Shown here one piece after another: positions 34,751 through 45,416 of a stretch of DNA of 64,000 nt; the first letter of the stretch is position 1, and every line of letters starts with the position of its first letter. Location of the stretch: positions 930,001 to 994,000 of the forward strand of contig NZ_CP049239.1 of NCBI RefSeq assembly GCF_015679985.1, read 5' to 3'. The stretch is from Campylobacter concisus (lineage in GTDB: Bacteria; Campylobacterota; Campylobacteria; Campylobacterales; Campylobacteraceae). The notes below the pieces were generated by a model, which was not told where the DNA came from, made no database searches, and was given only the letters and a program-made list of their open reading frames with translations. The position numbers were made by a program, and so were the translations under genes.

Positions 34751-36118
34751 ATGAAAAGTTGTTACGTTTTTATAGACAAAAATTTAGCACATCTGCAAGA
34801 AATTATAGCTACAAAATTCAAAAAAGTTGAGATTTTTAAGATAATCCCAAATGAAAACGATAAAAATAACTTAATAAATTCAAATGAAAAAGAATTTTTT
34901 CTAAAATTTATAGATAAATTTGAGGAGCTAAAAGCCAAAAGCGACTTTGTCATAGTTCTTGGCTGTGAGAGTTTTAGTGTCTTTGGCAAAAGCGAGCTAA
35001 ATTTAAAGCTAGCAAGAAATTTAAACACGCCAGTTTTTGACAAAAATGCAAGCGAGCTAAAAGCGCTAAATCCAAACTCAAAGCTTCTAATCACCGATAA
35101 ATTTGATGAAATTTTGAGCTACAAAGCTGACATCATCACACCATTTAAATTTCAAAGCTTGCTTCTAAAAAGGGCCAAAGCTGCAAACAAAACCGTTGTT
35201 TTACCAGAGAGTGACGATGAGAGAATTTTAAAAGCGGCTCATATCGTACTAGAAAAAGACGCAGCAAATATCATCTTGCTAGGACTTGAAAATGAAATTT
35301 CAAAAAAAGCGGCCGCTTTGGGGCTAAATTTAAGCAAAGCCAAAGTGATCAACCCAGAACAAAACGAGCTGACAGATGAGTTTGCAAAGAAAATTTATGA
35401 ACTTAGAAAGCATAAAGGCGTGGACGAAGTCAAGGCAAACGCACTTGCTAAAGATAAAATTTACTTTGCTACGATGCTAATTCATGAAGGCTTAGCCGAT
35501 GCCTTGGTAAGTGGCGCTACGATGAGCACGGCTGATACAATCCGCCCAGCCTTACAAATAATAAAAACGAAGCCAAATGTAAGCGTGGTAAGTGGGGCAT
35601 TTTTCATGGCGCTTGAAGAAGAAATTTTGCTCTTTGCCGACTGCGCCGTCACGCCAAATCCAAGCACAGATGAGCTAGCTAGTATCACGCTAAGTAGTGC
35701 TCAAACAGCAAGTGCCTTTGGTCTTAACCCAAAGATCGCTATGCTGAGCTACTCTACGGCTGATAGTGGCAGTGGGGCTGATGTGGATTTTGTAAAAGAA
35801 GCTGCTAAAAAGGCGAGCGATCTTGATGCGAATTTAAAAATTGCAGCGCCCATTCAGTTTGACGCAGCCGTTGATCTAAGTGTGGCTAGCAAAAAGATGC
35901 CAAATTCCGATGTCGCAGGGGATGCAAATGTATTTATCTTTCCAAATTTAAACTGCGGAAACATCTGCTATAAAGCAGTTCAGCGAAGCGCAAACGCTCT
36001 AGCTGTGGGTCCGATACTTCAAGGGCTAAAAAAGCCAGTTAATGACCTAAGCCGCGGTTGCCTCGTTGAAGACGTGGTAAATACTATCTTAATCAGCGCC
36101 ATACAAGCAGGAGAATAA
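34751..36118 (+). CDS. pta: Phosphate acetyltransferase
   Basis: Converts acetyl-CoA and phosphate to acetyl phosphate. The C-terminal PTA domain (about residues 135-455) is complete: [61 protein letters not shown] and [20 protein letters not shown]. The N-terminal part of about 130 residues is short and resembles a reduced DRTGG-less arrangement. It is one base from ackA. Start ATG with AAGG upstream. It forms the acetate-producing, ATP-yielding pair with ackA. Confidence 0.94.
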   Translation: MKSCYVFIDKNLAHLQEIIATKFKKVEIFKIIPNENDKNNLINSNEKEFFLKFIDKFEELKAKSDFVIVLGCESFSVFGKSELNLKLARNLNTPVFDKNASELKALNPNSKLLITDKFDEILSYKADIITPFKFQSLLLKRAKAANKTVVLPESDDERILKAAHIVLEKDAANIILLGLENEISKKAAALGLNLSKAKVINPEQNELTDEFAKKIYELRKHKGVDEVKANALAKDKIYFATMLIHEGLADALVSGATMSTADTIRPALQIIKTKPNVSVVSGAFFMALEEEILLFADCAVTPNPSTDELASITLSSAQTASAFGLNPKIAMLSYSTADSGSGADVDFVKEAAKKASDLDANLKIAAPIQFDAAVDLSVASKKMPNSDVAGDANVFIFPNLNCGNICYKAVQRSANALAVGPILQGLKKPVNDLSRGCLVEDVVNTILISAIQAGE

Positions 36119-36119
36119 T

Positions 36120-37316
36120 ATGAGAATTTTGGTTTTAAACTCGGGTAGTAGCTCAATAAAATTTCAACTTTTTGCAATGGATACCAAAACCAGTCTAGCA
36201 AGCGGTCTAGTCGAGCAAATCGGCAGCAATAGCTCAAGAGCGGTACTAAAAGCAAATGGCAAAACCTACGAGATAAAACGCTTCATAAAAGACCACCATG
36301 ACGGACTTGAGGCGATGAACGAGCTCTTTGTTACATCACACACATTGCACGATCTAAGCGAGCTTGATGGTATCGGACACAGGATAGTTCACGGTGGCGA
36401 GAGCTTTTTTAGCTCGATGATCGTTGATGAGAGCGTCATCAAAAAGATCGAGGAGATAAGTCCGCTTGCCCCTCTTCACAATCCAGGGCACCTTGCTGGC
36501 ATCAAAAATGCGATGAAAGAGAGCAAAAACGTACCTCACGTGGTCGTTTTTGACACGGTATTTCATCAAAGTATGCCAGAGTATGCCTACCGCTACGCCC
36601 TACCCTACGACGTTTGCAAGGCTCATCATATCAGAAAATACGGCTTTCACGGTACTTCGCATAGATACGTCTGCAAACAAGCGGCCAAAATGCTTGGCAT
36701 AGAATTTGATAAATTTAACGCTATCTCGCTTCATCTAGGAAATGGCGCTTCAGCCTGTGCAGTACAAAATGGCAAAAGTATCGATACCTCAATGGGGCTT
36801 AGCCCACTTGAAGGACTCATAATGGGTACAAGAAGCGGCGATATGGACCCAGCTGTGGTCATCTACTTGCTAAATATCGGCGTTTTAAAATGGAACGAGA
36901 TAGATAACTTTTTAAACAAAAAAAGCGGACTTTTTGGAATTTGTGGCTCAAGTGATATGAGAGAGGTTGTGGCTAAAATGCAAAATGATGAGCGAGCAAA
37001 GCTTGCATTTGAGATGTTTTGCTACCGAGTAAAAAAATATATTGGCTCATATTACGCCATTTTAGGACGCGTTGATGCACTTATATTTACTGGCGGTATC
37101 GGCGAAAATGCACCAAATACAAGGCAAAAAATTTGTGATGAACTAAAGCATCTTGGCATTCACATAAATCACGATCTAAATTTCCAAGACATGCGAGGCG
37201 AGAGATGTATAGACGGGGATGACGCTAAGATAAAAACGCTCATCATCCCAACAAACGAAGAGCTAGAAATCGCGATAGAAACGGCTAGAGTAATAAAAGA
37301 GAACAAAGCCAAATAA
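36120..37316 (+). CDS. ackA: Acetate kinase
   Basis: Transfers phosphate from acetyl phosphate to ADP, giving ATP and acetate. Motifs: [13 protein letters not shown] at the N-terminus, [39 protein letters not shown] and [10 protein letters not shown]. 398 residues, full length. Directly coupled to pta (TAATATG). Confidence 0.96.
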   Translation: MRILVLNSGSSSIKFQLFAMDTKTSLASGLVEQIGSNSSRAVLKANGKTYEIKRFIKDHHDGLEAMNELFVTSHTLHDLSELDGIGHRIVHGGESFFSSMIVDESVIKKIEEISPLAPLHNPGHLAGIKNAMKESKNVPHVVVFDTVFHQSMPEYAYRYALPYDVCKAHHIRKYGFHGTSHRYVCKQAAKMLGIEFDKFNAISLHLGNGASACAVQNGKSIDTSMGLSPLEGLIMGTRSGDMDPAVVIYLLNIGVLKWNEIDNFLNKKSGLFGICGSSDMREVVAKMQNDERAKLAFEMFCYRVKKYIGSYYAILGRVDALIFTGGIGENAPNTRQKICDELKHLGIHINHDLNFQDMRGERCIDGDDAKIKTLIIPTNEELEIAIETARVIKENKAK

Positions 37317-37426
37317 ATAGATGTTTAAAATAAAATGATTAATTTGTGTTTTGCCAAACTCAACATATAAATTTTAAGTCTAGCTCGTTTTAAAATAGAA
37401 TTAGCATTTTTAGGCTACGAGATAAA

Positions 37427-37458
37427 AAGCTTTTGCGATTTTAAGCTCGCAAAAGCTT
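37427..37458 (-). terminator. Intrinsic terminator after lpxD
   Basis: A perfect 12-bp stem AAGCTTTTGCGA with an 8-base loop, then TTTTTATC in the leftward direction. It lies 4 bases past the lpxD stop and between convergent ackA and lpxD, so it may also stop ackA transcripts. Confidence 0.75.
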
Positions 37459-37462
37459 GCAA

Positions 37463-38419
37463 TCAATTTTTCTTAAAAAATCTCAAAATTTTTGCTTGGA
37501 GTTTAAACTGATCTGAAAGCTCCATTATTGGATAAGCTCCGGCGTATTTTTTGCCGCCAGGCAGGTCTTTGCTAACGCCTCCACGTGCAGCGATCTGCGC
37601 GAAGTCACCCACTTTTACATGACCAGCTGAGCCGCTTTGTCCGCCCATTACAACGTTTCTGCCTAGCACTGTTGAGCCAGCAAGGCCAGTTTGTGAGACG
37701 ATTAGGCAGCCATTTCCAAGCTCACAGTTATGGCCTATTTGAACGAGATTGTCTATCTTTGTGTAGTTTGCGATCATCGTGCTTTCAAAAACACCACGAT
37801 CTATCGTCGTGCAAGCGCCGATCTCGACAAAATCGCCTAAAACTACGTTGCCATTGTGATAAATTTTTACATGCTCGCCAGTTTTTGTATGTGCATAGCC
37901 AAAGCCGTCGCTGCCTATAACGCAGTTTGCCAGCAGATGACACTCGTTACCGATGACGCAGTCGTTATAAATGACCACGTTTGGGTGGATGATGCAGTTT
38001 TTGCCAATAGTCACATTATCGCCCAAAAATGCTCCAGCCATGACTATCGTATTTTCACCAATGCTCACATTTGAGCCTATGTAGACATTTGGCATTATCT
38101 TTGCACTCTTGGCGATATTTGATGGCTTTGGCTCGCAAAAAAGTGGCTTAGCATAATCTTTACTAAGCAAGGCAAATGCAAGGTGCGGGTTGTCACACAC
38201 AAGTGCGACCATACCAGCTGGCACCAAGTCTAAAAGCGATTTTGTCACCAAGATGGCTCCAGCGTTTGAAGCGCTTATAAATTTTGCATTCTTCTCGCCA
38301 TCGCAGTATGTTAGCTCAGCTTTATTTGCATTTTTTAAAGAATTTAAGGCAAAAATTTCTATATCTTCTCCACTAAAAGTAGCATTTACTTTTAAGGCTA
38401 TTTCACTTAGTTTCATCAT
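37463..38419 (-). CDS. lpxD: UDP-3-O-acylglucosamine N-acyltransferase LpxD
   Basis: Adds the second acyl chain in lipid A synthesis. It has an N-terminal uridine-binding domain (to about residue 100) and a left-handed beta-helix of hexapeptide repeats (IMPNVYIGSNVSIGENTIVMAG and on). GSDGFGYAHTKTGEHVKIYH holds the catalytic histidine region. 318 residues. ATG 38419 overlaps the ilvH stop. The lpxD-ilvH-ilvI grouping matches Campylobacter jejuni. Confidence 0.95.
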   Translation of the reverse strand: MMKLSEIALKVNATFSGEDIEIFALNSLKNANKAELTYCDGEKNAKFISASNAGAILVTKSLLDLVPAGMVALVCDNPHLAFALLSKDYAKPLFCEPKPSNIAKSAKIMPNVYIGSNVSIGENTIVMAGAFLGDNVTIGKNCIIHPNVVIYNDCVIGNECHLLANCVIGSDGFGYAHTKTGEHVKIYHNGNVVLGDFVEIGACTTIDRGVFESTMIANYTKIDNLVQIGHNCELGNGCLIVSQTGLAGSTVLGRNVVMGGQSGSAGHVKVGDFAQIAARGGVSKDLPGGKKYAGAYPIMELSDQFKLQAKILRFFKKN

Positions 38420-38883
38420 ATATCCATTATCACAGATCCGCCACGTACGACGTCAACTGGGTTAAATTTCTTTATCGATTTTAAAAAGTTCTCTATCCTA
38501 CTCGCATCGTCAGCCACCATGACAACGATGTAGTTTTCATTTGTATTTGTAACGATACCATTGTACGACTTTAGTATCGCCTCAAGACCGGCAAAATTTT
38601 CACCAAGCGGAATTTTTACGAGCGCCATCTCTTTTTCGACAAATTCGCCACTTTCTATGACTTTATACGTTGGTATGAGCTTGTGAAGCTGTTTTACGAT
38701 CTGCTCTAAAACTCTCTCGTCACCACTAGTTACGATGCTCAGTCTTGAGAAGTTGCTCTCAGGTATTGGAGCAACGGTGAGCGTATCGATGTTGTAGCCC
38801 CTGCCTGCAAAAAGCCCAGAAATTCTAGCCAAAACGCCGTGTTCATTTAAAACTATAACCGAAATCGTTCTTCTGATACTCAT
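38416..38883 (-). CDS. ilvH: Acetolactate synthase small subunit
   Basis: Regulatory subunit of acetohydroxyacid synthase, giving activation and valine feedback inhibition. It starts with the ACT domain (TISVIVLNEHGVLARISGLFAGRGYNIDTL in pieces), followed by the ALS-SSU C-terminal domain. 155 residues, complete. It overlaps ilvI and lpxD by 4 bases each. Confidence 0.95.
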   Translation of the reverse strand: MSIRRTISVIVLNEHGVLARISGLFAGRGYNIDTLTVAPIPESNFSRLSIVTSGDERVLEQIVKQLHKLIPTYKVIESGEFVEKEMALVKIPLGENFAGLEAILKSYNGIVTNTNENYIVVMVADDASRIENFLKSIKKFNPVDVVRGGSVIMDI

Positions 38884-40577
38884 TTTTCTTCCTTGCTCTT
38901 TAATATCATATTATAAATCGCAGCTCCAGCTGGAACCATAGGAAGCACATCCTCAAAGCGGTCGATCCTAACGTCGATCATCGCTGATTTCTTGCTATCG
39001 ATCGCTTCTTTTAAAGCCTTTCTAAACTCATCCTTACTCTTGCAAACAAAGCCAACTCCGCCAAATCCTTCAGCGATCTTTACAAAATCAGGCTGCAAGC
39101 TAAGATCAGTCGATGAGTAGCGTTTTTCATAAAAAAATGTCTGCCACTGGCGCACCATGCCCAAGAAATTGTTATTTAAAATGATGTTTATAACGGGCAT
39201 ATTTATCTCATGAGCAGTCATTAACTCTTGGATATTCATAAGTATTGAGCCATCGCCTGTAAAATTTATAACAAGATTGTCTGGTTTTGCACATTTTGCG
39301 CCAATCGCTGCAGGGAGGCCAAATCCCATTGTGCCAAGTCCACCACTTGTGACAAGCTGTCTTGCTCTGTTAAACGGATAAAACTGCGCCACCCACATTT
39401 GGTGCTGACCGACATCTGTTGAGATTATCGCATCAGCTCCTGCTATCTTCGCGGTCTCTTCGATGACCCATTGCGGTTTTAAGAACTTGTCGCTATCTGT
39501 GTAGCCAAGTGGATTTAGTTTAGAATATCTATCTAAAATTTCTCTCCAAGGTGCGTAGTTTTCAGGCTTTGTATTGACTTCTTCGTAAAGCTCAGTTAGC
39601 ACGTTTGTAAGATCGCCAACGATCGGATAGTGAGCGTTTATGATCTTTGAGATAGAGCTTGGATCGATGTCGATGTGGATTATCTTTGCATGTTTGGCAA
39701 ACTCGTCCGTCCTGCCAGTAATCCTGTCACAAAACCTAGCTCCAAGTGATATAAGAAGGTCGCACTCGCTTAAAGCCATATTTGAAGCGTAGCTACCATG
39801 CATGCCTGCCATGCCTAAATTTAGCTCATCTTTTGCATCAAGCACACCAAGAGCCATCAGTGTCTCAACCGCTGGGATGCCAGTTTTTTGCATAAATTTA
39901 CGGATAATATCACTAGCTCCAGATGCGATCGCACCACCACCGATGTATAGAAGCGGCCTTTTAGCTTCATTTATCGCAACTGCTGCTTTTTTTATCTGTT
40001 TTGAGTTACCCTTATAGGTCGGTTTGTAACTTGGAATAGAAATTTCTTTTGGATAGACAAAGTCACCAAGTCTTGATGTGATATTTTTTGGGATATCGAT
40101 ATGAACTGGTCCTGGACGGCCTGATCTTGCGATGTAAAAGGCCTCTTTTATGATACGAGGTAGCTCTTCAACGCTATTAACTAAAAAGTTATGCTTAACA
40201 CAGGGGCGTGAAATGCCGACCGCATCGATCTCTTGAAAAGCATCTGTGCCGATCATAAATGTTGGTACTTGACCACTTATAAGCACGATTGGAATACTAT
40301 CGCTATAAGCTGTTGCAAGGCCAGTGACAGCATTTGTAAAGCCAGGACCACTTGTCACAAAAGCAACGCCAACTTTACCACTAACTCTAGCGTATCCATC
40401 GGCCGCGTGAACGGCTGCTTGCTCGTGGCGAACCAAAACGTGTTTAAAATAAGTCTGCTTGTATGTTTCGTCGTAGATATTTAAAGCTGCACCGCCAGGA
40501 TAGCCAAAAACTATCTCAACGCCCTCCTCGTGCAAGGCCTCGCTTATCATCTGTGAACCAGAAATCTGTTTTATCAT
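38880..40577 (-). CDS. ilvI: Acetolactate synthase large subunit
   Basis: Thiamine-diphosphate enzyme for the first common step of valine, leucine and isoleucine synthesis. Segments: VFGYPGGAALNIYDE with the catalytic glutamate in VRHEQAAVHAADGYAR, FQEIDAVGISRPCVKHNF, and the ThDP motif FTGDGSILMNIQELMT. ATG 40577 is taken as the start; the codon before it is GTG, also usable, with AAGG upstream. 565 residues. First gene of ilvI-ilvH-lpxD. Confidence 0.95.
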   Translation of the reverse strand: MIKQISGSQMISEALHEEGVEIVFGYPGGAALNIYDETYKQTYFKHVLVRHEQAAVHAADGYARVSGKVGVAFVTSGPGFTNAVTGLATAYSDSIPIVLISGQVPTFMIGTDAFQEIDAVGISRPCVKHNFLVNSVEELPRIIKEAFYIARSGRPGPVHIDIPKNITSRLGDFVYPKEISIPSYKPTYKGNSKQIKKAAVAINEAKRPLLYIGGGAIASGASDIIRKFMQKTGIPAVETLMALGVLDAKDELNLGMAGMHGSYASNMALSECDLLISLGARFCDRITGRTDEFAKHAKIIHIDIDPSSISKIINAHYPIVGDLTNVLTELYEEVNTKPENYAPWREILDRYSKLNPLGYTDSDKFLKPQWVIEETAKIAGADAIISTDVGQHQMWVAQFYPFNRARQLVTSGGLGTMGFGLPAAIGAKCAKPDNLVINFTGDGSILMNIQELMTAHEINMPVINIILNNNFLGMVRQWQTFFYEKRYSSTDLSLQPDFVKIAEGFGGVGFVCKSKDEFRKALKEAIDSKKSAMIDVRIDRFEDVLPMVPAGAAIYNMILKSKEEK

Positions 40578-40607
40578 CACTTTAGCCTTTTGATAAATTT
40601 ATCGCAG

Positions 40608-40613
40608 ATTATA
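40608..40613 (-). promoter_or_regulatory. -10 element upstream of ilvI
   Basis: A perfect TATAAT (leftward), 30 bases before the ilvI start, preceded by GGGA. No clear -35, as is usual in Campylobacter. No leader-peptide attenuator is evident in the 260-base gap, which otherwise contains only AT-rich sequence and the selU terminator. Confidence 0.5.
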
Positions 40614-40810
40614 TCCCAAAGCATTTTAAATCCATTTTAACTTTCTAGCGAATTTTAGGTATCGCTTTGATTTTCTTGAAAAATTTTTAACTAGTTTAGA
40701 AGAATAATACAAAATATTTTACATAAAATTAAACATATTATTTTTAGTGAAATTGATAAATTTAAGTGAGCAAAGACTATAAAATTTTAAGAGCTAAAAC
40801 TCATTTGTAT

Positions 40811-40853
40811 AAATTTTAGGCTTAATTTTTTAATTAAAATAAGCCTAAAATTT
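40811..40853 (-). terminator. Terminator hairpin overlapping the selU stop
   Basis: A perfect 14-bp stem AAATTTTAGGCTTA with a 15-base loop. Its upstream arm contains the selU stop codon. It ends the long leftward run from DAHP synthase to selU. Confidence 0.7.
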
Positions 40854-41852
40854 TGCTTCATTTTTTATATCATTTAGCTTTTTAACGGCTTCGTCAAAGT
40901 CATCAGAATTTATGAAAACATTAATATTTTCATTTTTCTTATAGACTTTATCGTAGTATTTTGTGAGTAAAATTTCAGCTACTTTAGCAATGTCATTTTC
41001 ATTAAATTTAGCCACAGATTCATCTCTAGCTTTTTTATCGATAAATGGCGAAATTTTCTTCATACACTCGTCAAAAAAAGCTTTATCCACGCTTTTATAG
41101 TCATCTACTATACAAGAAATTCTTTTTTCTAAACTTGCGCTCACTTCGACATTTATGCCACTACGCATCGCCTCATAAAGACTTTTTGGCAAACTTAACG
41201 AGCCCATCCTTCTGCTCTCACCCTCAATAAAGCAAATTTTATCTTCTAGCGTTATGAGCTTTTCAAATAACGCATCTTCAAAGCTTTTTTGGCTTGGCTG
41301 CGCGCCGTTTATCGCTCCAAAGACAGAGCCTAAATGATTTGCCATAGCTTCAAGGTCTATTGACGGGCTTAGAGCCCTTATGAGCTTACTTTTGTAGCAA
41401 CCAGTATTTCCAAAAAGAGTGATAAATTTTGTGCTCAAAGGTCGATTTAGAAATTCTAAAACGTGATTTCTATAAGCTTTATAGCCACCACTAAGCCTAA
41501 AAACTCTATATCCTATCATGCTTAGAACATAGCCAACAGAATTTGATCTAAGCCCACCTTTAGCACAGTAGATACCAATAGCTGAACCAACCTTGGCTCT
41601 TTTATAAACCTCATCAATGATATTTTGTAAATTTTTGCAGATATACTTTGCACCAAGACTCTTTGCTAGGGATCTATCGCTTTTATAGATCGTGCCTACC
41701 TCTTTATGTTCTATGTCATTTAAAGCGTATAAATTTATAGCATCTTTTATGTGAGAATATAAAAATTCATGTGGTGATCTTGCGTCTATTAAAATTTCAA
41801 AAGAGCTTCTTTTCTCTAGCCACTGCTCTGCATCAAGCTCAAATAACGGCAC
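40845..41852 (-). CDS. selU: tRNA 2-selenouridine synthase
   Basis: SelU (MnmH) replaces sulfur by selenium in the wobble 2-thiouridine of certain tRNAs. It combines an N-terminal rhodanese domain (ILIDARSPHEFLYSHI; catalytic cysteine in YCAKGGLRS) with a C-terminal P-loop part (GNTGCYKSKLIRAL). 335 residues. The start is GTG 41852, inside the end of the HIT gene, with AAAGG seven bases upstream. Its action needs selenophosphate from SelD, which is not in this window. Confidence 0.9.
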   Translation of the reverse strand: MPLFELDAEQWLEKRSSFEILIDARSPHEFLYSHIKDAINLYALNDIEHKEVGTIYKSDRSLAKSLGAKYICKNLQNIIDEVYKRAKVGSAIGIYCAKGGLRSNSVGYVLSMIGYRVFRLSGGYKAYRNHVLEFLNRPLSTKFITLFGNTGCYKSKLIRALSPSIDLEAMANHLGSVFGAINGAQPSQKSFEDALFEKLITLEDKICFIEGESRRMGSLSLPKSLYEAMRSGINVEVSASLEKRISCIVDDYKSVDKAFFDECMKKISPFIDKKARDESVAKFNENDIAKVAEILLTKYYDKVYKKNENINVFINSDDFDEAVKKLNDIKNEAKF

Positions 41853-42321
41853 TAAATGCCTTTTTTAGTTTCTCAAAAAGTGGATGAAATGGCGTGCCAT
41901 TTACTCTCACATCAGAGATGGTGGTTATAAAATTTGTATCTCCGCTCCACCTTGGCACAAGGTGATAATGCACATGCTCAGCTATCCCAGCTCCCGCTGC
42001 CTTGCCTAAATTCATACCTATATTTACGCCATTAGCATAAAGCTCTTTTTTTAAAATTTCAACTCCAAGCCTTACAAATTTACTCATCTCAAACCAAGTC
42101 TGCTCATCAAGCTCTTCAATCTTGTCGGTATGCTGATTTGGTATTATCATAAAATGACCTGGAGAATACGGATATAAATTCATAATCCCAAAACAATATT
42201 TAGCTCGAAAAAGCACACCATTTTTATCATCATCATCTGAGTTTATAACGTCACAAAAAACACAGCTATCTTTTTTAGCGCTAAAGTATTCGCTTCTCCA
42301 AGGGGCACAAAGGTGCTGCAT
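41839..42321 (-). CDS. HIT family hydrolase
   Basis: Histidine-triad nucleotide-binding protein of 160 residues. The active site is HVHYHLVPRW (HxHxH pattern), and CVFC near residue 20 is the usual zinc motif half. The family includes AP4A and dinucleoside polyphosphate hydrolases; the exact substrate is not evident. It overlaps trpC (TAATG) and selU (14 bases). Confidence 0.9.
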   Translation of the reverse strand: MQHLCAPWRSEYFSAKKDSCVFCDVINSDDDDKNGVLFRAKYCFGIMNLYPYSPGHFMIIPNQHTDKIEELDEQTWFEMSKFVRLGVEILKKELYANGVNIGMNLGKAAGAGIAEHVHYHLVPRWSGDTNFITTISDVRVNGTPFHPLFEKLKKAFSAVI

Positions 42322-43106
42322 TACTCGCCCTCCTTTATCTTTTTGACGGCATTTTTTATATCATCTTGTCTCATAAAATGCTCTCCTATCAAGAAGGCAT
42401 CAACGCCTATTTTGCTTAGCTGCCTAAGCTGTTCATGCTCGTAAAGACCGCTTTCAGCGACTATTATCTTGCCATTTGGCAAAAGTGGTATGAGCTTCTC
42501 ACAAAGGCTCATATCCATCGTAAAATCATCTAAATTTCTATGATTTATACCTATTATATTTGCTCCTGCAAAGATAGCCTTTTTCACATCACTCGCGTCG
42601 TGAGTTTCAACCAAAACTTCAAGCCCTAAATGATGAGCATAGCCTAAAAGCTCTTTTAGCTCATTTTGAGTTAGTGCTTTTGCGATGAGCAAGATAAAGT
42701 CTGCCCCATAAACAAGAGCTTCAAGAATTTGATACTTATCAATAATAAAGTCTTTTCTAAGGATCGGCCTTGATGCGTAGCGACGAACCTGCGTGATGTA
42801 CTCGATATCGCCTTTAAACCAATGTGGTTCAGTCAAGATACTAAAGGCATTTGCGTATGGCTCGTATTCCTGAGCGATCTTTATAGGTTCAAAATCCTCT
42901 CTTATCACGCCCTTACTTGGGCTTGCTTTTTTGATCTCGGCTATGATTTTTATAGGCTCATTTTGACTTGCTCTAAGAGCATTTAAAACATCTCTTGGCA
43001 CGTATGGATTGTACGCGAGCGAGCGGCCAAGCCACTCCTCAGGGAAGTCTGCTTTTCTTTTTTCAAGATCATCTTTAGTTTTTTTTATTATCTCATCAAG
43101 TATCAT
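42321..43106 (-). CDS. trpC: Indole-3-glycerol phosphate synthase
   Basis: TIM-barrel enzyme of tryptophan synthesis that closes the indole ring. Motifs: [16 protein letters not shown] with the catalytic lysine, [29 protein letters not shown] and VAESGLYEH. 261 residues, monofunctional. No other trp gene is nearby, but DAHP synthase heads the same gene run. It overlaps both neighbours. Confidence 0.95.
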   Translation of the reverse strand: MILDEIIKKTKDDLEKRKADFPEEWLGRSLAYNPYVPRDVLNALRASQNEPIKIIAEIKKASPSKGVIREDFEPIKIAQEYEPYANAFSILTEPHWFKGDIEYITQVRRYASRPILRKDFIIDKYQILEALVYGADFILLIAKALTQNELKELLGYAHHLGLEVLVETHDASDVKKAIFAGANIIGINHRNLDDFTMDMSLCEKLIPLLPNGKIIVAESGLYEHEQLRQLSKIGVDAFLIGEHFMRQDDIKNAVKKIKEGE

Positions 43107-44368
43107 TTTTTAAGCCTTTTGTTTAGATTTATTATACAGCGCTCTATTAGGTGCAAATGCTCTTTTGCCTCTTTTGAAGTCCTAAAATCAACATCTTTCA
43201 TTGCATGCTGCATAATGCCCTTTGCCTTTTTGCACTCACCAAGCTTAAAATATCCCCACGCTAGCGAATCCTCATAATAAGGCGACTCAGGCGAGATAGC
43301 AAGCGCCTTTTGCACAAGCTCTATACCCTTTCTAGGGTCAATATCATGATCTATCAGCAAGTAGCCATAATAGTTAAAAAACATATCATTTTCTAGCTTT
43401 GGCACGCTAGCTTCAAATTTGTCTAAAATTTCAGACATTTTTTGTTCGTTCAAGTTATCTTTATTCATCTCGTATTCGTAAATCGCGGCTTTTGCTAAAA
43501 AATTTAAATCCCTGCTATCGTTATAAATTTTAACAGCAAGTATGTATGCATCACCAAAATTACTAGTCGCCGCATAAAGATCCATAAGCGCTATATCGTT
43601 GTAGCTATATTTTTTTAAAATTTCAATTGCTGCTTTGTAATTTTTATCATAGATAAAAAACTGCACAATCTTATCAATATACGAAGTGTCGTGATTTAGC
43701 TCATAAAGCTCTTCAAAGAGTTCGATCACCTTTGGGAAATTTCTTTGCTGGGAGTAAATTTCAGCCAAAAGCTCGCAAGTCTTTAGCGTGCAGCCTTGTT
43801 CATCTCTAAATTTTTCAAGATATTTTGTAGCGTCTTTTATCTTATCCATGCGATTTATCAAAATATCAACAATACGGAGCAAGTTTTCTTCTTCTTGCTT
43901 TAGCGAGTATGCCTCTTCAAAGTATTTTAGCGCAGTCGTTGTTTCATTTTGCATCATACAAATAGTGCCAAGCATGAGTAAATTTTGGGCATTTGGCTCT
44001 TTTGTGGCAAGCTCTTGCATTAAACTTTTAGCCTCATTTAGCTTTGAAAGATTTACTAAATTTGCCACCTTTATACGGATAAAATCGCTATCGTCTTTTA
44101 AGCTTTTTTCGCCTTCACTTATCAAAGTGTCTAAATTTTCATTTTTTGTAGCAAAGGCAAGTTTGATCGCCTCTTTTAAATAAGCTTTTTGATTTGTATC
44201 TTTAAAAATGTTTGAGTAAGCTTGAATGCTAGCATTCACATCTCCGCTATCTTGAAACAATAAAGCCTGCATTAGACGTAAATTTATACTTTTATTATCG
44301 TCAGCCAAAAGTAGCTGCGAGTTAAAAAATACGCTCATAAAAAATACTAAAATTTTACGCCAATACAT
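43103..44368 (-). CDS. Exported tetratricopeptide-repeat protein
   Basis: Protein of 421 residues with a signal peptide ([19 protein letters not shown]). Helical repeat pairs of TPR type follow, for example [40 protein letters not shown] and [20 protein letters not shown]. Such proteins act as periplasmic or outer-membrane scaffolds; the partner is unknown. It overlaps trpC (ATGA) and the downstream end of the cysteine-cluster gene (22 bases). Confidence 0.82.
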   Translation of the reverse strand: MYWRKILVFFMSVFFNSQLLLADDNKSINLRLMQALLFQDSGDVNASIQAYSNIFKDTNQKAYLKEAIKLAFATKNENLDTLISEGEKSLKDDSDFIRIKVANLVNLSKLNEAKSLMQELATKEPNAQNLLMLGTICMMQNETTTALKYFEEAYSLKQEEENLLRIVDILINRMDKIKDATKYLEKFRDEQGCTLKTCELLAEIYSQQRNFPKVIELFEELYELNHDTSYIDKIVQFFIYDKNYKAAIEILKKYSYNDIALMDLYAATSNFGDAYILAVKIYNDSRDLNFLAKAAIYEYEMNKDNLNEQKMSEILDKFEASVPKLENDMFFNYYGYLLIDHDIDPRKGIELVQKALAISPESPYYEDSLAWGYFKLGECKKAKGIMQHAMKDVDFRTSKEAKEHLHLIERCIINLNKRLKK

Positions 44369-44712
44369 TCTGCTTTTAGCTCCTTTAAATTTTTTTTAAA
44401 ATAATTCCAAAACGGAAAAGTCCTACACTGCTGTGGCCTTAGCTCATAGACTGAGCAGTTTTTATTTTTTTCATCAAAAAATATACAAGCAAAGCCATCT
44501 TCATAAGGCTTCTCTTTTATGCTACACCTTAGCCCAACTCTTATTAAAAACTGCTTTTCAAACTCATCTTTACTCATATGAAATGCAGTACAAAATTTTG
44601 AAATTTCTTCTTCATTTATCCAGATATATCCGCTCTCTCCCGCGCAACACTTACCGCCACAGCTCTCGCAAAAGCTGGCATCAAACTCATAGTTAAAGCC
44701 TTGCACCCTCAC
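44347..44712 (-). CDS. YkgJ family cysteine-cluster protein
   Basis: Small protein of 121 residues with the CxxCxxxCC pattern (CESCGGKCC) and further cysteines in GLRCSIKE, FACIFF, KNCSVYELRPQQCRTFPFW. Such proteins bind zinc or an iron-sulfur cluster; the function is not settled. The start is GTG 44712, which overlaps the upstream methyltransferase stop (GTGA). Confidence 0.85.
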   Translation of the reverse strand: MRVQGFNYEFDASFCESCGGKCCAGESGYIWINEEEISKFCTAFHMSKDEFEKQFLIRVGLRCSIKEKPYEDGFACIFFDEKNKNCSVYELRPQQCRTFPFWNYFKKNLKELKAECIGVKF

Positions 44713-45416
44713 GTTAGCTCCTGATAATCAACGCTCTTTGTATCAGCTTTTTTAAAAATTTCAATCGCATCTTTTGTATGCGAGCCATTTTCGCTCATTA
44801 CCAAAGGTGGCAAAATTTTTAGCTTTGAGTTTGAATTATTTCTTACCTCAAATAAGGCTAAATTTGCTGGTTTATCAGCCTTTGTATGAATAAATTTTAG
44901 GCTTACTAAATTTAACTTAAACTCTTTTAGACACGCTACAATCTGACTAAGATCATCAGGTGCATAGCAAAAAAACGCCCTTTTGTGAGGCTTTAAATTT
45001 ACGCTTATACCTTTTATAAAGTCTTTTAGACCCAAAGAGCTTGTGTATCTACTAGCCTTTATATGCTCATCTTCGCTTTGTTTTGCACCCTCGTGATAAA
45101 ATGGTGGATTTGATACGATGAGGTCAAATTTCTCACTATCTTTAAAATCTGCAAAATTAGTATTTATAGTTTCTGCCTCCAAGCCATTCTTACTGGCATT
45201 AAATTTAGAAATTTCACCATTTATTTGCAAAATATCAAGCAAGCTTAGGCTGGAATTTCTAAAGTCGCGTTTAAGCAAAAGCCCAAGTATCCCGCACCCT
45301 GCGCCAACGTCTAAAATTCTGCCTGAAAAATTTTTCAAACTTGAGCTTATAAAATCATAAAGTACCAGCGTATCGCTGTTGTAGCGATAGCCACTTTTTA
45401 GCTGAGCCAAGATCAT
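44709..45416 (-). CDS. tRNA1(Val) adenine-N6 methyltransferase-like protein
   Basis: SAM-dependent methyltransferase of 235 residues. Motif I is ILDVGAGCGILGLLLKRD (about residues 38-55), and the N6-adenine motif is VSNPPFYHEGA. It resembles E. coli TrmN6, which methylates A37 of tRNA1(Val). The RNA target is inferred from family only. It overlaps both neighbours by 4 bases. Confidence 0.82.
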   Translation of the reverse strand: MILAQLKSGYRYNSDTLVLYDFISSSLKNFSGRILDVGAGCGILGLLLKRDFRNSSLSLLDILQINGEISKFNASKNGLEAETINTNFADFKDSEKFDLIVSNPPFYHEGAKQSEDEHIKASRYTSSLGLKDFIKGISVNLKPHKRAFFCYAPDDLSQIVACLKEFKLNLVSLKFIHTKADKPANLALFEVRNNSNSKLKILPPLVMSENGSHTKDAIEIFKKADTKSVDYQELT

